Shown here: positions 4,198 to 11,461 of the stretch, in pieces
How the letters are laid out: the number at the start of each line of letters is the position of its first letter
Numbering within the stretch: position 1 is the first letter of the stretch
Assembly: GCA_005883855.1 (NCBI GenBank)
Contig: VBAU01000033.1
Coordinates: 1-13,481 of the forward strand
Direction: 5' to 3'
DNA: 13,481 nt
From: Bacteroidota bacterium
Lineage (GTDB): Bacteria > Bacteroidota > Bacteroidia > Chitinophagales > Chitinophagaceae
Translations under genes and position numbers: made by a program
The notes under the pieces: generated by a model
What the model was told of the DNA's origin: nothing
The model's database searches: none
What the model saw: the letters and a program-made list of their open reading frames with translations, nothing else

Positions 4198-6251
4198 GAA
4201 AATTAATCACTGTAGAAATGTTTCTCTTTCTGGTATTTTCTGAGTACTCCTTTAGGGGATGGGGGCAAGAAATTCCTCCCTCTGCCGAACAACAATTGGA
4301 AAGCCAGGCTGACATTGATCAAAGAGACATTGAAGACGATTCTTACCTCGTGCAACTGGAACATTTTAAAAAACGCCCGCTTAATCTTAATATGGCAACT
4401 CCCGATGAGTTGAGCCAATTCATTTTCCTTACGGATTTACAGATTAATAACCTGGTCTCTTACCGCAACCTTCTGGGGAAATTCATAAGCATCTATGAAC
4501 TTCAGGCTATTCCGGGTTGGGACATAGCAACCATAAAAAAGGCTCTTCCATATGTAACAATAAATAATGCACTCAGCACAACAGAAGACATGAAAAACAG
4601 GTTCGCCAACGGCGATCATCAATTCTTGATTCGTTGTTCGCAAGTTTTGGAATCATCGAAAGGGTTTGGAAAGCCAGCCACGGGAACAAGATACATGGGC
4701 AGCAAGGAAAGGATTTTTTCCCGTTACCGATATCAATATAAAAATCTATTGCAATTTGGTGTTGCCGGAGATAAAGATGCCGGCGAGCAATTTTTTCACG
4801 GGGCTCAGAAGTATGGTTTTGACTTTTACTCATTCCATCTTTTTGCACGAAAGATTGGAAGGGTACAGTCGTTGGCATTGGGAGATTTTACGGTTAATAT
4901 GGGGCAAGGCCTGATTCAATGGCAAAGTCTCGCTTTCAAAAAGGGTAGTGAGGTGATGGGAATAAAACGACAATCATCGATTCTACGCCCATACAATTCT
5001 GCAGGTGAGATTTATTTTCATCGCGGGGCGGGTGTCACCTTGAGATTTAGGAAAATGGAAGTTACCGTATATGGGTCTCTTCGGAGACTTAACGCCAATC
5101 TTGTGATCGATACGATTGTCAACAAGCAATTCATTTCATCCTTTCTGAATTCAGGTTATCACAGGACGAAGACTGAAAACGACAATCGAGATAATGCGGG
5201 CCAGATGTCATTCGGCGGGAACGTGACGTACAAGAGTAAAAACTGGCATTTTGGAATCAATGGCGTGATGTACGAATTTTCGTTGCCTGTCCAGAGAAGA
5301 AATGATCCTTATAATTTGTTCGCGATAGGTGGAAAAAACTGGAGTAACGTTAGTGCTGATTATAGCTACTCGCATCGCAATCTGCATTTGTTTGGCGAAG
5401 CAGCAACCGATAAAAATTTGAACCATGCACTTCTGAACGGGTTGTTGATAAGTGTCGATCCTCGGGTGGATATTTCCATTTTGCACCGAACCATCAGCAA
5501 AGCGTACCAGGCAGTGTATGGCAACGCCTTCACAGAAAATGCTTATCCTACTAACGAAAATGGTTTGTATGCAGGAATCAGTATTCGTCCACCATTTGCA
5601 GGATGGCGAATCGACATGTACGCGGACTTCTATAAATTTCCATGGCTAAAATACCTGGTCGACGGGCCAAGTTGTGGGAAAGATTTCTTGATCCAGGTAA
5701 CTTACACCCCGAACAAGCAAGTCGAAATTTTCTCCCATCTTCGAAGCGAAACAAAACAATCGAATCAACCAGGTGTTTTCTACGTTACCAATCAGCTGGG
5801 CTCGGTTGTCAAGCAAGACTGGAGAACACAATGGAACTGTAAAATTGGTCAGACAATAATGCTACGCAATCGGATCGAAGTGCTGTGGTACCACCAAACC
5901 GCTTCGAGCATTAATAATGGATTCCTTATGTTTTTTGACGTACTCTATAATCCGTTATTAAAACCATTCTCAGCAAGTATCCGGTTACAATATTTCGAAA
6001 CTGATGACTACACTTCAAGAATCTACGCTTATGAAAATGATGTTTTATACAGCTACTCTCTGCCGGCATTCTTTGATAAGGGTTATCGTTTCTACCTGAA
6101 TGTTAGTTTTCATTTGAAAAAAAAATTTTCATCCTGGCTTCATTGGAGTCAACTGATATTTCGCGATAACAGCAGCATCGGGAGCGGCTTAGATGAGATC
6201 GAGTCAAATCACCGCAGCCAAATTACGTTGCAGTGTCAATGGCTGTTCTAA
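4194..6251 (+). CDS. Large outer-membrane beta-barrel protein with N-terminal ComEA-like helix-hairpin-helix domain
   Basis: The 685-residue product begins with a probable signal peptide (residues 1 to about 24, ending near G-W-G-Q). Next comes an acidic linker, then a ComEA/T2SK-type HhH domain at about 62-124: L-N-L-N-M-A-T-P-D-E-L at the start, then Y-R-N-L-L-G-K-F, Y-E-L-Q-A-I-P-G-W and K-A-L-P-Y-V-T-I. The first hairpin has D-L-Q where DNA-binding domains have G-x-G, and the second keeps only P-G, so DNA binding is doubtful. Residues from about 140 to 685 are rich in Tyr, Phe and Gly and in alternating strands, and the protein ends in a terminal Phe (Q-C-Q-W-L-F), as expected for a BAM-assembled barrel. 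It shares an ATGA overlap with the barrel gene before it. Automated pipelines may call it a ComEA-family DNA-binding protein, which the barrel makes misleading. Confidence 0.82.
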   Translation: MRKLITVEMFLFLVFSEYSFRGWGQEIPPSAEQQLESQADIDQRDIEDDSYLVQLEHFKKRPLNLNMATPDELSQFIFLTDLQINNLVSYRNLLGKFISIYELQAIPGWDIATIKKALPYVTINNALSTTEDMKNRFANGDHQFLIRCSQVLESSKGFGKPATGTRYMGSKERIFSRYRYQYKNLLQFGVAGDKDAGEQFFHGAQKYGFDFYSFHLFARKIGRVQSLALGDFTVNMGQGLIQWQSLAFKKGSEVMGIKRQSSILRPYNSAGEIYFHRGAGVTLRFRKMEVTVYGSLRRLNANLVIDTIVNKQFISSFLNSGYHRTKTENDNRDNAGQMSFGGNVTYKSKNWHFGINGVMYEFSLPVQRRNDPYNLFAIGGKNWSNVSADYSYSHRNLHLFGEAATDKNLNHALLNGLLISVDPRVDISILHRTISKAYQAVYGNAFTENAYPTNENGLYAGISIRPPFAGWRIDMYADFYKFPWLKYLVDGPSCGKDFLIQVTYTPNKQVEIFSHLRSETKQSNQPGVFYVTNQLGSVVKQDWRTQWNCKIGQTIMLRNRIEVLWYHQTASSINNGFLMFFDVLYNPLLKPFSASIRLQYFETDDYTSRIYAYENDVLYSYSLPAFFDKGYRFYLNVSFHLKKKFSSWLHWSQLIFRDNSSIGSGLDEIESNHRSQITLQCQWLF

Positions 6252-6308
6252 GTTTTTTGTTGAACTGGGGAAATTTTTTAATGTGTCAGTGATTTTAAAT
6301 AATTTTCT

Positions 6309-6316
6309 TATTCTTG
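6309..6316 (+). promoter_or_regulatory. Possible -7 box for the first susC-like gene
   Basis: TATTCTTG differs from TAnnTTTG by one base. It is directly followed by GCAGCA and TTTCAAA, the same words that follow the comparable site at 11346-11353. No -33 element is evident. Confidence 0.35.
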
Positions 6317-6319
6317 TGC

Positions 6320-6338
6320 AGCAATTTCAAAAATTGCT
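6320..6338 (+). terminator. AT-rich inverted repeat after the outer-membrane gene pair
   Basis: AGCAATTT (6320-6327) and AAATTGCT (6331-6338) make a perfect 8-bp stem with a 3-nt loop. It could end transcripts from the upstream gene pair, though the stem is AT-rich and only a few T residues follow. It could equally be an operator or leader hairpin for susC. Confidence 0.3.
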
Positions 6339-6363
6339 TTGTCACTATAGCATCACCAGCCGC

Positions 6364-6401
6364 ACTAACTGCTTATTTAATCCACGACTAACTGCTTATT
6401 T
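6364..6401 (+). repeat. 15-bp direct repeat, two copies 23 bp apart
   Basis: ACTAACTGCTTATTT occurs identically at 6364-6378 and 6387-6401. The 23-bp offset is close to two helical turns, so two proteins bound here would sit on the same face of the DNA. It lies about 150-190 bp before the susC start. Confidence 0.7.
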
Positions 6402-6430
6402 GAATTCTTGCGAGTCCTCAATCTTTAAAG

Positions 6431-6508
6431 GAGCCATCCTGTCCCACATAGCAGGGAGCCATTCTCGTCCCACACATAGGAGAGAGCCATTCTCGTCCCG
6501 CTTAGGAA
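6431..6508 (+). repeat. Three tandem copies of a 25-28 bp unit in the susC leader
   Basis: The word GAGCCATTCTCGTCCC recurs at 6456 and 6484, with a variant (GAGCCATCCTGTCCC) at 6431. Each copy ends in a form of CATAGGA or CTTAGGA. The offsets are 25 and 28 bp. The array ends about 42 bp before the susC ATG. Confidence 0.7.
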
Positions 6509-6550
6509 ATTGAGTTGAACCCTTTTAGCTAAGATTTAAAAAACGAAACC

Positions 6551-9500
6551 ATGAGAAAACGCTTATCACTGCTTGCAGTGCTATTGTTCTTTGGCATGCT
6601 GGCAACCGGCCAGAATTCCAGAAAAATAACAGGCCAGGTAAAAGACGAAGCCGGTCCTGTTCCTTTTGCCTCCGTTACGGAAACCAACACCAATAACTCC
6701 ACAACCTCCGACGTAAACGGAAATTTCAGCATCACAATTAAAGGCAGCCAGATCACTGTTACTGCAGTGGATCATGCGGCGCAAACCATTACCATTACCA
6801 GCGATGTTGTTGCGATAACATTGGCAAGAACCGCTGGTCAGTTGCAGGAGGTTATCGTTACTGCGCTAGGCATAAGGAGAACAAGAAACCAGGTGCCTTA
6901 CGCCGCGCAACAAATCAGCGGTGAAGAGGTCTCCAAGAACCGCGCATCGAATTTTATCACAAACCTTTCCGGCAAGGTTTCAGGGGTTGACGTTAAGCAG
7001 ACAAATACGCTGGGCGGATCAACTAATGTTGTTATCCGCGGCTTTAAGTCAATTACCGGTGACAACCAGGCGTTGTTTGTTGTAGATGGCGTTCCTTTCA
7101 ACAACGCAAACGACAATACCGCGAATCAAAGAACGGGTCGTGGGGGTTACGATTATGGAAACGCAGCAGCTGATATCAATCCGGATGACATCGAGTCACT
7201 AACAGTATTGAAAGGAGCTGCGGCAAGTGCTCTTTACGGTTCACAAGGAGCTAATGGAGTTATTTTGATTACGACAAAAAAAGGCGCGAGAGGATTGGGC
7301 ATTACTATCAACTCGGGAATTAGTTATGGTTCGGTCGACAAATCAACATTCCCAAAATATCAAAAGTTATATGGCGGCGGATATGGAAAGTATTATGAAG
7401 ACAGCAGCGGAAACTTTTTGTATCGGGATCCGAGTGATTGGTCTTACACCGGAGCACCGGGAAGTGTGCTGGTAGTTCCGATGAGCGAAGATGCCTCATA
7501 TGGTCATGTGTTCGATCCCAGCTTAATGGTTTATCAGTGGGATGCCTTTGATCCAGCCTCACCTAATTATGGTAAACCCCGTCCGTGGACGGCTGCGGCA
7601 AATGACCCGTCTACTTTTTTTGAACATCCGGTGAGCTACAATGAAAGCATCTTTATTAACGGCGGCTCCGACAAAGGGACATTTAAACTAGGATACACGC
7701 GGACCGGTGATAAGGGTATTCTCCCAAATAGCAGTGTCGACAAGAACCTTGTCAACTTCGGAGGTACGTTTAATGTCACCGATAAGCTCACAGCGGGGGC
7801 GAACATTGATTTTTCAAATATTGTTGGAAAAGGACGCTATGGGACCGGCTATGATGACAAGAATATGATGACGAATTTCCGCCAGTGGTGGGAAATGAAT
7901 GTCGATATAAAAGAGCAAAAAGATGCCTATTTCCGAAACAAGAAAAATGTTACCTGGAACTGGGCGGACCCCACCGATTTGACACCGATCTATTGGGACA
8001 ATGTCTACTTTTCGCGCTACGAGAATTACGAAAGTGATAATCGCAATCGTTACTTTGGCAACATAAACCTGAATTACAGAGCGACTAATTGGCTAAATAT
8101 CCTGGGTCGAATTTCTCTTGACTCTTACGATGAATTGGAAGAAGAGCGCCAGGCTGTCGGTAGCGTAGCCGTTTCGACCTATTCAAGATTTAATCGTTCT
8201 TATAGAGAAACGAACTACGATCTGTTGCTTAGTTTTAACAAGGACCTTTCCAAAGATATAAGCTTAAAAGGGCTGTTGGGTACGAATATTCGTAGGCAGC
8301 ATACTTCAAGCATCAGAGCAACGACGAATGGCGGTTTGATTGTTCCAAAAGTGTATTCTCTTTCAAACTCTCTAAACACTCCCAACGCCCCAGTCGAGTT
8401 TGACGGTACAAGAGAAGTAGATGGCGTGTTTGCTGGTGCCACGTTTGCGTGGAGAGATATGGTTACGCTTGATGCTACGGTTAGAAGGGATGCTTCTTCA
8501 ACACTTCCGCCAGATAACAACGTCTACTATTATCCCTCTGTTTCCGGCGGGTTTGTTTTTTCAAAATTGTTGCCAGGCACGTCCAATTGGTTGTCTTATG
8601 GAAAGTTCAGAGCCAACTATGCTGAAGTAGGTAGTGATGCTCCTATATTCAGTGTGTCTGACGTGTACGCAGTCATCCCTCCATTTAATGGACAGCCTCA
8701 ATCTTCTGTCACAGGCACAAAAAATAATCCTGGGCTCAAGCCCGAGAGAACGAGGAGTGGAGAAGGAGGATTGGAAATGGCTTTTTTCAAGAATCGATTG
8801 GGATTTGATTTTAGCTACTATAGTGCCCGTTCATTTGACCAGATTCTTCCGGTGATTGTTTCTACAGCGACGGGCTACAATTCTAAATTTCTAAATGCAG
8901 CTACCGTTGACAACAAGGGTGTAGAAGTGCAGCTTTATGGCACACCATATAAGAGCAAAGATTTTTCGTGGGACATTAATATTAACTGGTCACGCAACAG
9001 AAATAAAGTAGTGAAGCTTTTCGAAGGTTCTGAAAATGTTGAACTGGCCAACTTTCAGGGCGGTGTTTCACTGAATGCTACTTTGGGCCAGCCATACGGC
9101 ACCATTCGCGGAAATAATTTTGTCTATGATTCAGCGACGGGTCAACCCATTGTTGGATCGAATGGCCGCTACTTGCTTTCAGGAACGTCTAATGAAGTTA
9201 TCGGTGATCCCAACCCCGACTGGATCGGAGGTATCAACAATACGTTAAAATACAAGAATCTTTCTTTGAGTTTTTTGATCGATACGAGACATGGTGGTGA
9301 TCTCTTTTCTCTGGATCTATATTACGGGATGGCTACAGGGCTCTATCCAGAAACAGCAGGCTTGAATGACCTGGGAAATCCTTCACGTCTTCCAATCGCC
9401 GAAGGTGGCGGTATCATTCTCCCAGGGCTAAAACAAGATGGAAAACCGAATGACATAAGAGTGAGCAACACAAATTTTGGAACTTATGGCTACAGATATA

Positions 9501-9772
9501 ATCCGGATGCCAAGTTTATATATGACGCCAGTTTTGTGAAGTTGAGAGAGGTGTTGCTTACCTATGCATTGCCGAAAGAAACCATTTCTCATTTGAAACC
9601 TTTCAAGGGAATTGATTTTTCATTGATTGGGAGAAATCTTTGGATCATTCACAAAAATCTGCCTTATGCTGATCCTGAAGAAACGATCAGCGCAGGCAAC
9701 TTGCAGGGGTACCAGGGAGGTGCATATCCTTCCGTGAGAACTTTTGCGTTCAACGTTAAACTAAGATTCTAA
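6551..9772 (+). CDS. SusC/RagA-family TonB-dependent outer-membrane receptor
   Basis: This is the TonB-powered pore of a SusCD nutrient importer in the outer membrane. The 1073-residue length is normal. Residues 1-20 are a signal peptide (M-R-K-R then a hydrophobic core, T-G-Q). Residues about 25-92 form the carboxypeptidase-regulatory-like domain typical of SusC proteins (K-I-T-G-Q-V-K-D). A TonB-box-like stretch L-Q-E-V-I-V-T-A lies at 98-105. The plug domain carries V-I-R-G-F-K-S-I at 161-168, F-V-V-D-G-V-P at 176-182 and the hallmark L-K-G-A-A-A-S-A-L-Y-G through T-T-K-K-G at 220-245. The barrel runs to a terminal Phe (V-K-L-R-F). The SusD partner starts 19 bp downstream. No degradative enzyme or sigma/anti-sigma pair is nearby, so the substrate (glycan, peptide or other) is unknown. 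Confidence 0.96.
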   Translation: MRKRLSLLAVLLFFGMLATGQNSRKITGQVKDEAGPVPFASVTETNTNNSTTSDVNGNFSITIKGSQITVTAVDHAAQTITITSDVVAITLARTAGQLQEVIVTALGIRRTRNQVPYAAQQISGEEVSKNRASNFITNLSGKVSGVDVKQTNTLGGSTNVVIRGFKSITGDNQALFVVDGVPFNNANDNTANQRTGRGGYDYGNAAADINPDDIESLTVLKGAAASALYGSQGANGVILITTKKGARGLGITINSGISYGSVDKSTFPKYQKLYGGGYGKYYEDSSGNFLYRDPSDWSYTGAPGSVLVVPMSEDASYGHVFDPSLMVYQWDAFDPASPNYGKPRPWTAAANDPSTFFEHPVSYNESIFINGGSDKGTFKLGYTRTGDKGILPNSSVDKNLVNFGGTFNVTDKLTAGANIDFSNIVGKGRYGTGYDDKNMMTNFRQWWEMNVDIKEQKDAYFRNKKNVTWNWADPTDLTPIYWDNVYFSRYENYESDNRNRYFGNINLNYRATNWLNILGRISLDSYDELEEERQAVGSVAVSTYSRFNRSYRETNYDLLLSFNKDLSKDISLKGLLGTNIRRQHTSSIRATTNGGLIVPKVYSLSNSLNTPNAPVEFDGTREVDGVFAGATFAWRDMVTLDATVRRDASSTLPPDNNVYYYPSVSGGFVFSKLLPGTSNWLSYGKFRANYAEVGSDAPIFSVSDVYAVIPPFNGQPQSSVTGTKNNPGLKPERTRSGEGGLEMAFFKNRLGFDFSYYSARSFDQILPVIVSTATGYNSKFLNAATVDNKGVEVQLYGTPYKSKDFSWDININWSRNRNKVVKLFEGSENVELANFQGGVSLNATLGQPYGTIRGNNFVYDSATGQPIVGSNGRYLLSGTSNEVIGDPNPDWIGGINNTLKYKNLSLSFLIDTRHGGDLFSLDLYYGMATGLYPETAGLNDLGNPSRLPIAEGGGIILPGLKQDGKPNDIRVSNTNFGTYGYRYNPDAKFIYDASFVKLREVLLTYALPKETISHLKPFKGIDFSLIGRNLWIIHKNLPYADPEETISAGNLQGYQGGAYPSVRTFAFNVKLRF

Positions 9773-9791
9773 CCACTAATTACAACAACGT

Positions 9792-11213
9792 ATGAAAAGA
9801 ATAATTCTAGTTATCTGTGGCCTGGTGGTGCTGGGTACTTCTTGCAAAAGAAATATCACCGATCTCAACATAGATCCCAAAAATCCATCCACAGCGCCAT
9901 CGTATGCGTTTTTTACAAACGCGCAGCGCTCACTGATGAACACGTTGACATCCTCAAATGTCAATCTGAATATATTTCGATTAATTGTTCAGCACTGGCA
10001 GGAAACAACGTATACAGATGAGAGCAATTACGACCTCGCGACAAGGAGTATTAATGATGCTGTATGGAATGCGTTATACCGTGATGTGCTTCGTGATTTC
10101 CAGGAATCAAAAAATCTGATACCGAAAGATGTCTCTGACCCGGCTGTTCAAAAAAATGAATTGGCCATAACGGACCTTATGCAAGTGGTGGCCTGGTATT
10201 ACCTCGTCACTACTTACGGAGATATTCCGTACACTGAGGCATTAGATATAAACAAGCCATTCCCAAAATATGACGATGCAAAAACGATCTATAATGATCT
10301 GCTAACAAGACTAGACGCAGACATTGCAGATTTGAGTAGCTCTGCGGGAAGCTTTGGCGGAGCAGATATTATCTACGGTGGTGACGTTTCGAAATGGAAA
10401 AAATTTGCAAACTCATTTAAATTAAAAATGGGAATGACTATTGCAGATGTCGACAACGCAAAAGCAAAATCGACTGTTGAAGCTGCGGTCGCTGCTGGAG
10501 TATTTACTTCAAACGCTGACAACGCCCAGTTCCGGTATTTATCAAGCCCGCCCAACACCAATCCAATCTGGGTTGATCTTGTGCAAAGTGGCCGTAAGGA
10601 TTTTGTAGCCGCAAGCACGCTGGTAAATAAGATGGAGGCGCTCGACGATCCAAGATCGGATAACTATTTTACTGTAGATGCCAATGGCGGTTATTCGGGC
10701 GGTGACCCCGGGGAGAGCAGCAACTATGCTACTTTTTCCAAACCCGACGAAAAAATTACGGCTCCTGATTTTCCCGCCTTGTTGTTGGATTATTCCGAGG
10801 TTGAGTTCTTTCTTGCAGAAGCAGTGCAAAGAGGATACAGTGTTGGCGGCACTGCAGCAGGGCATTACGCAAACGCGATCACGGCTTCAATTGTTTATTG
10901 GGGTGGTACAACAGGAGAGGCCACTTCTTACTTAAGTCAATCTTCTGTAGCTTATAACCCGGCTAACTGGAAAATGAGTATTGGGATTCAGAAATGGATC
11001 GCCTTATACAACCGGGGATGGGAGGCTTGGATCGAGTGGAGGCGCCTTGACTATCCACAATTAATGCCTGCATCCCAAGCTCTCAGCGATATTCCCGTGC
11101 GCTACCCTTACCCGGTAAATGAGCAAAATGTAAACAGGATAAATTACGAAGCTGCAGCCGCTGCCATTGGGGGAGACGATGTGACCACTAAATTGTGGTG
11201 GGATATTCATTGA
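9792..11213 (+). CDS. SusD/RagB-family outer-membrane lipoprotein (SusD-like_2 type)
   Basis: SusD-type lipoproteins cap the SusC pore on the cell surface and capture the substrate. The 473-residue product has a lipoprotein signal with lipobox L-G-T-S-C (Cys18). Family signatures are N-I-D-P-K-N-P-S-T at 26-34, W-Y-Y-L-V-T-T-Y-G-D-I-P-Y at 135-147, K-W-K-K-F-A-N-S-F-K-L-K-M at 201-213, Y-S-E-V-E-F-F-L-A-E-A at 334-344, and the C-terminal Q-K-W-I-A-L-Y-N-R-G-W-E-A-W-I-E-W-R-R at 400-418. It begins 19 bp after susC, so the two are co-transcribed. The residues after the lipidated Cys are basic (K-R), not the acidic run known as a surface-export signal in some Bacteroidota. SusD proteins may reach the surface together with SusC. 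A strong terminator follows 29 bp later. Confidence 0.95.
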   Translation: MKRIILVICGLVVLGTSCKRNITDLNIDPKNPSTAPSYAFFTNAQRSLMNTLTSSNVNLNIFRLIVQHWQETTYTDESNYDLATRSINDAVWNALYRDVLRDFQESKNLIPKDVSDPAVQKNELAITDLMQVVAWYYLVTTYGDIPYTEALDINKPFPKYDDAKTIYNDLLTRLDADIADLSSSAGSFGGADIIYGGDVSKWKKFANSFKLKMGMTIADVDNAKAKSTVEAAVAAGVFTSNADNAQFRYLSSPPNTNPIWVDLVQSGRKDFVAASTLVNKMEALDDPRSDNYFTVDANGGYSGGDPGESSNYATFSKPDEKITAPDFPALLLDYSEVEFFLAEAVQRGYSVGGTAAGHYANAITASIVYWGGTTGEATSYLSQSSVAYNPANWKMSIGIQKWIALYNRGWEAWIEWRRLDYPQLMPASQALSDIPVRYPYPVNEQNVNRINYEAAAAAIGGDDVTTKLWWDIH

Positions 11214-11242
11214 TCTTTTCTAATAAATTTCTAACAATATTG

Positions 11243-11274
11243 AAAAAGCTGTCTTAATACGACGGCTTTTTTTT
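11243..11274 (+). terminator. Rho-independent terminator after susCD
   Basis: The stem runs from 11243-11253 (AAAAAGCTGTC) to 11261-11271 (GACGGCTTTTT), 11 bp with one G-T wobble and a 7-nt loop, and ends in eight T residues (11267-11274). It closes the first susC-susD unit and implies that the next susC has its own promoter. Confidence 0.88.
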
Positions 11275-11345
11275 AAAATTTCTAAAACGACATGATTCGA
11301 GGGGCAAAAAATAATTTTTTTTTAAAGTTGAGTTAAAAAATTCTT

Positions 11346-11367
11346 TTTATTTGCGCAGCATTTCAAA
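11346..11367 (+). promoter_or_regulatory. Promoter-like leader element of the second susC-like gene
   Basis: TTTATTTG (11346-11353) is one base from the TAnnTTTG consensus, with a TTG at 11328-11330, 15 bases upstream, slightly closer than usual. It is followed by C-GCAGCA-TTTCAAA, nearly identical to 6317-6331 ahead of the first susC. Transcription starting here would give a leader of about 100 nt. Confidence 0.4.
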
Positions 11368-11369
11368 GG

Positions 11370-11404
11370 CAGAGGCTGTCTTTTTTTGCAAACCCTGTCC
11401 TCTG
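11370..11404 (+). other. Possible leader hairpin of the second susC-like gene
   Basis: CAGAGG (11370-11375) can pair with CCTCTG (11399-11404) around a 23-nt loop that contains a T-run. It lies between the putative promoter and the ATG. A chance pairing is quite possible. Confidence 0.2.
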
Positions 11405-11461
11405 AGATGGACGAATTTTCGTTGAAACTCATTGCTTTTTAATTAAAAAATTGTCGCTCAC

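Larger units (their letters stand above)
6252..6550 (+). promoter_or_regulatory. Intergenic leader upstream of the first susC-like gene
   Basis: These 299 bp hold no convincing gene. In order they contain a promoter-like TATTCTTG with the motif shared with the second susC leader (6309-6331), an AT-rich hairpin (6320-6338), a 15-bp direct repeat (6364-6401) and a three-copy repeat (6431-6508). If transcription starts near 6320, the first susC would have a leader of about 230 nt. Confidence 0.45.

Noticed and set aside
4194..6251. Naming the HhH-barrel gene comEA
   Set aside because: The HhH domain is only about 60 of 685 residues, its hairpins are degenerate, and the rest is a beta-barrel absent from ComEA.
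6431..6508. CRISPR array
   Set aside because: The three copies are nearly contiguous with no unique spacers of regular length, and there are no cas genes.
6193..6513. A 106-residue plus-strand ORF across the end of the HhH-barrel gene and the susC leader
   Set aside because: It overlaps a well-supported gene in another frame, has no recognisable domain, and its second half is translated repeat sequence.
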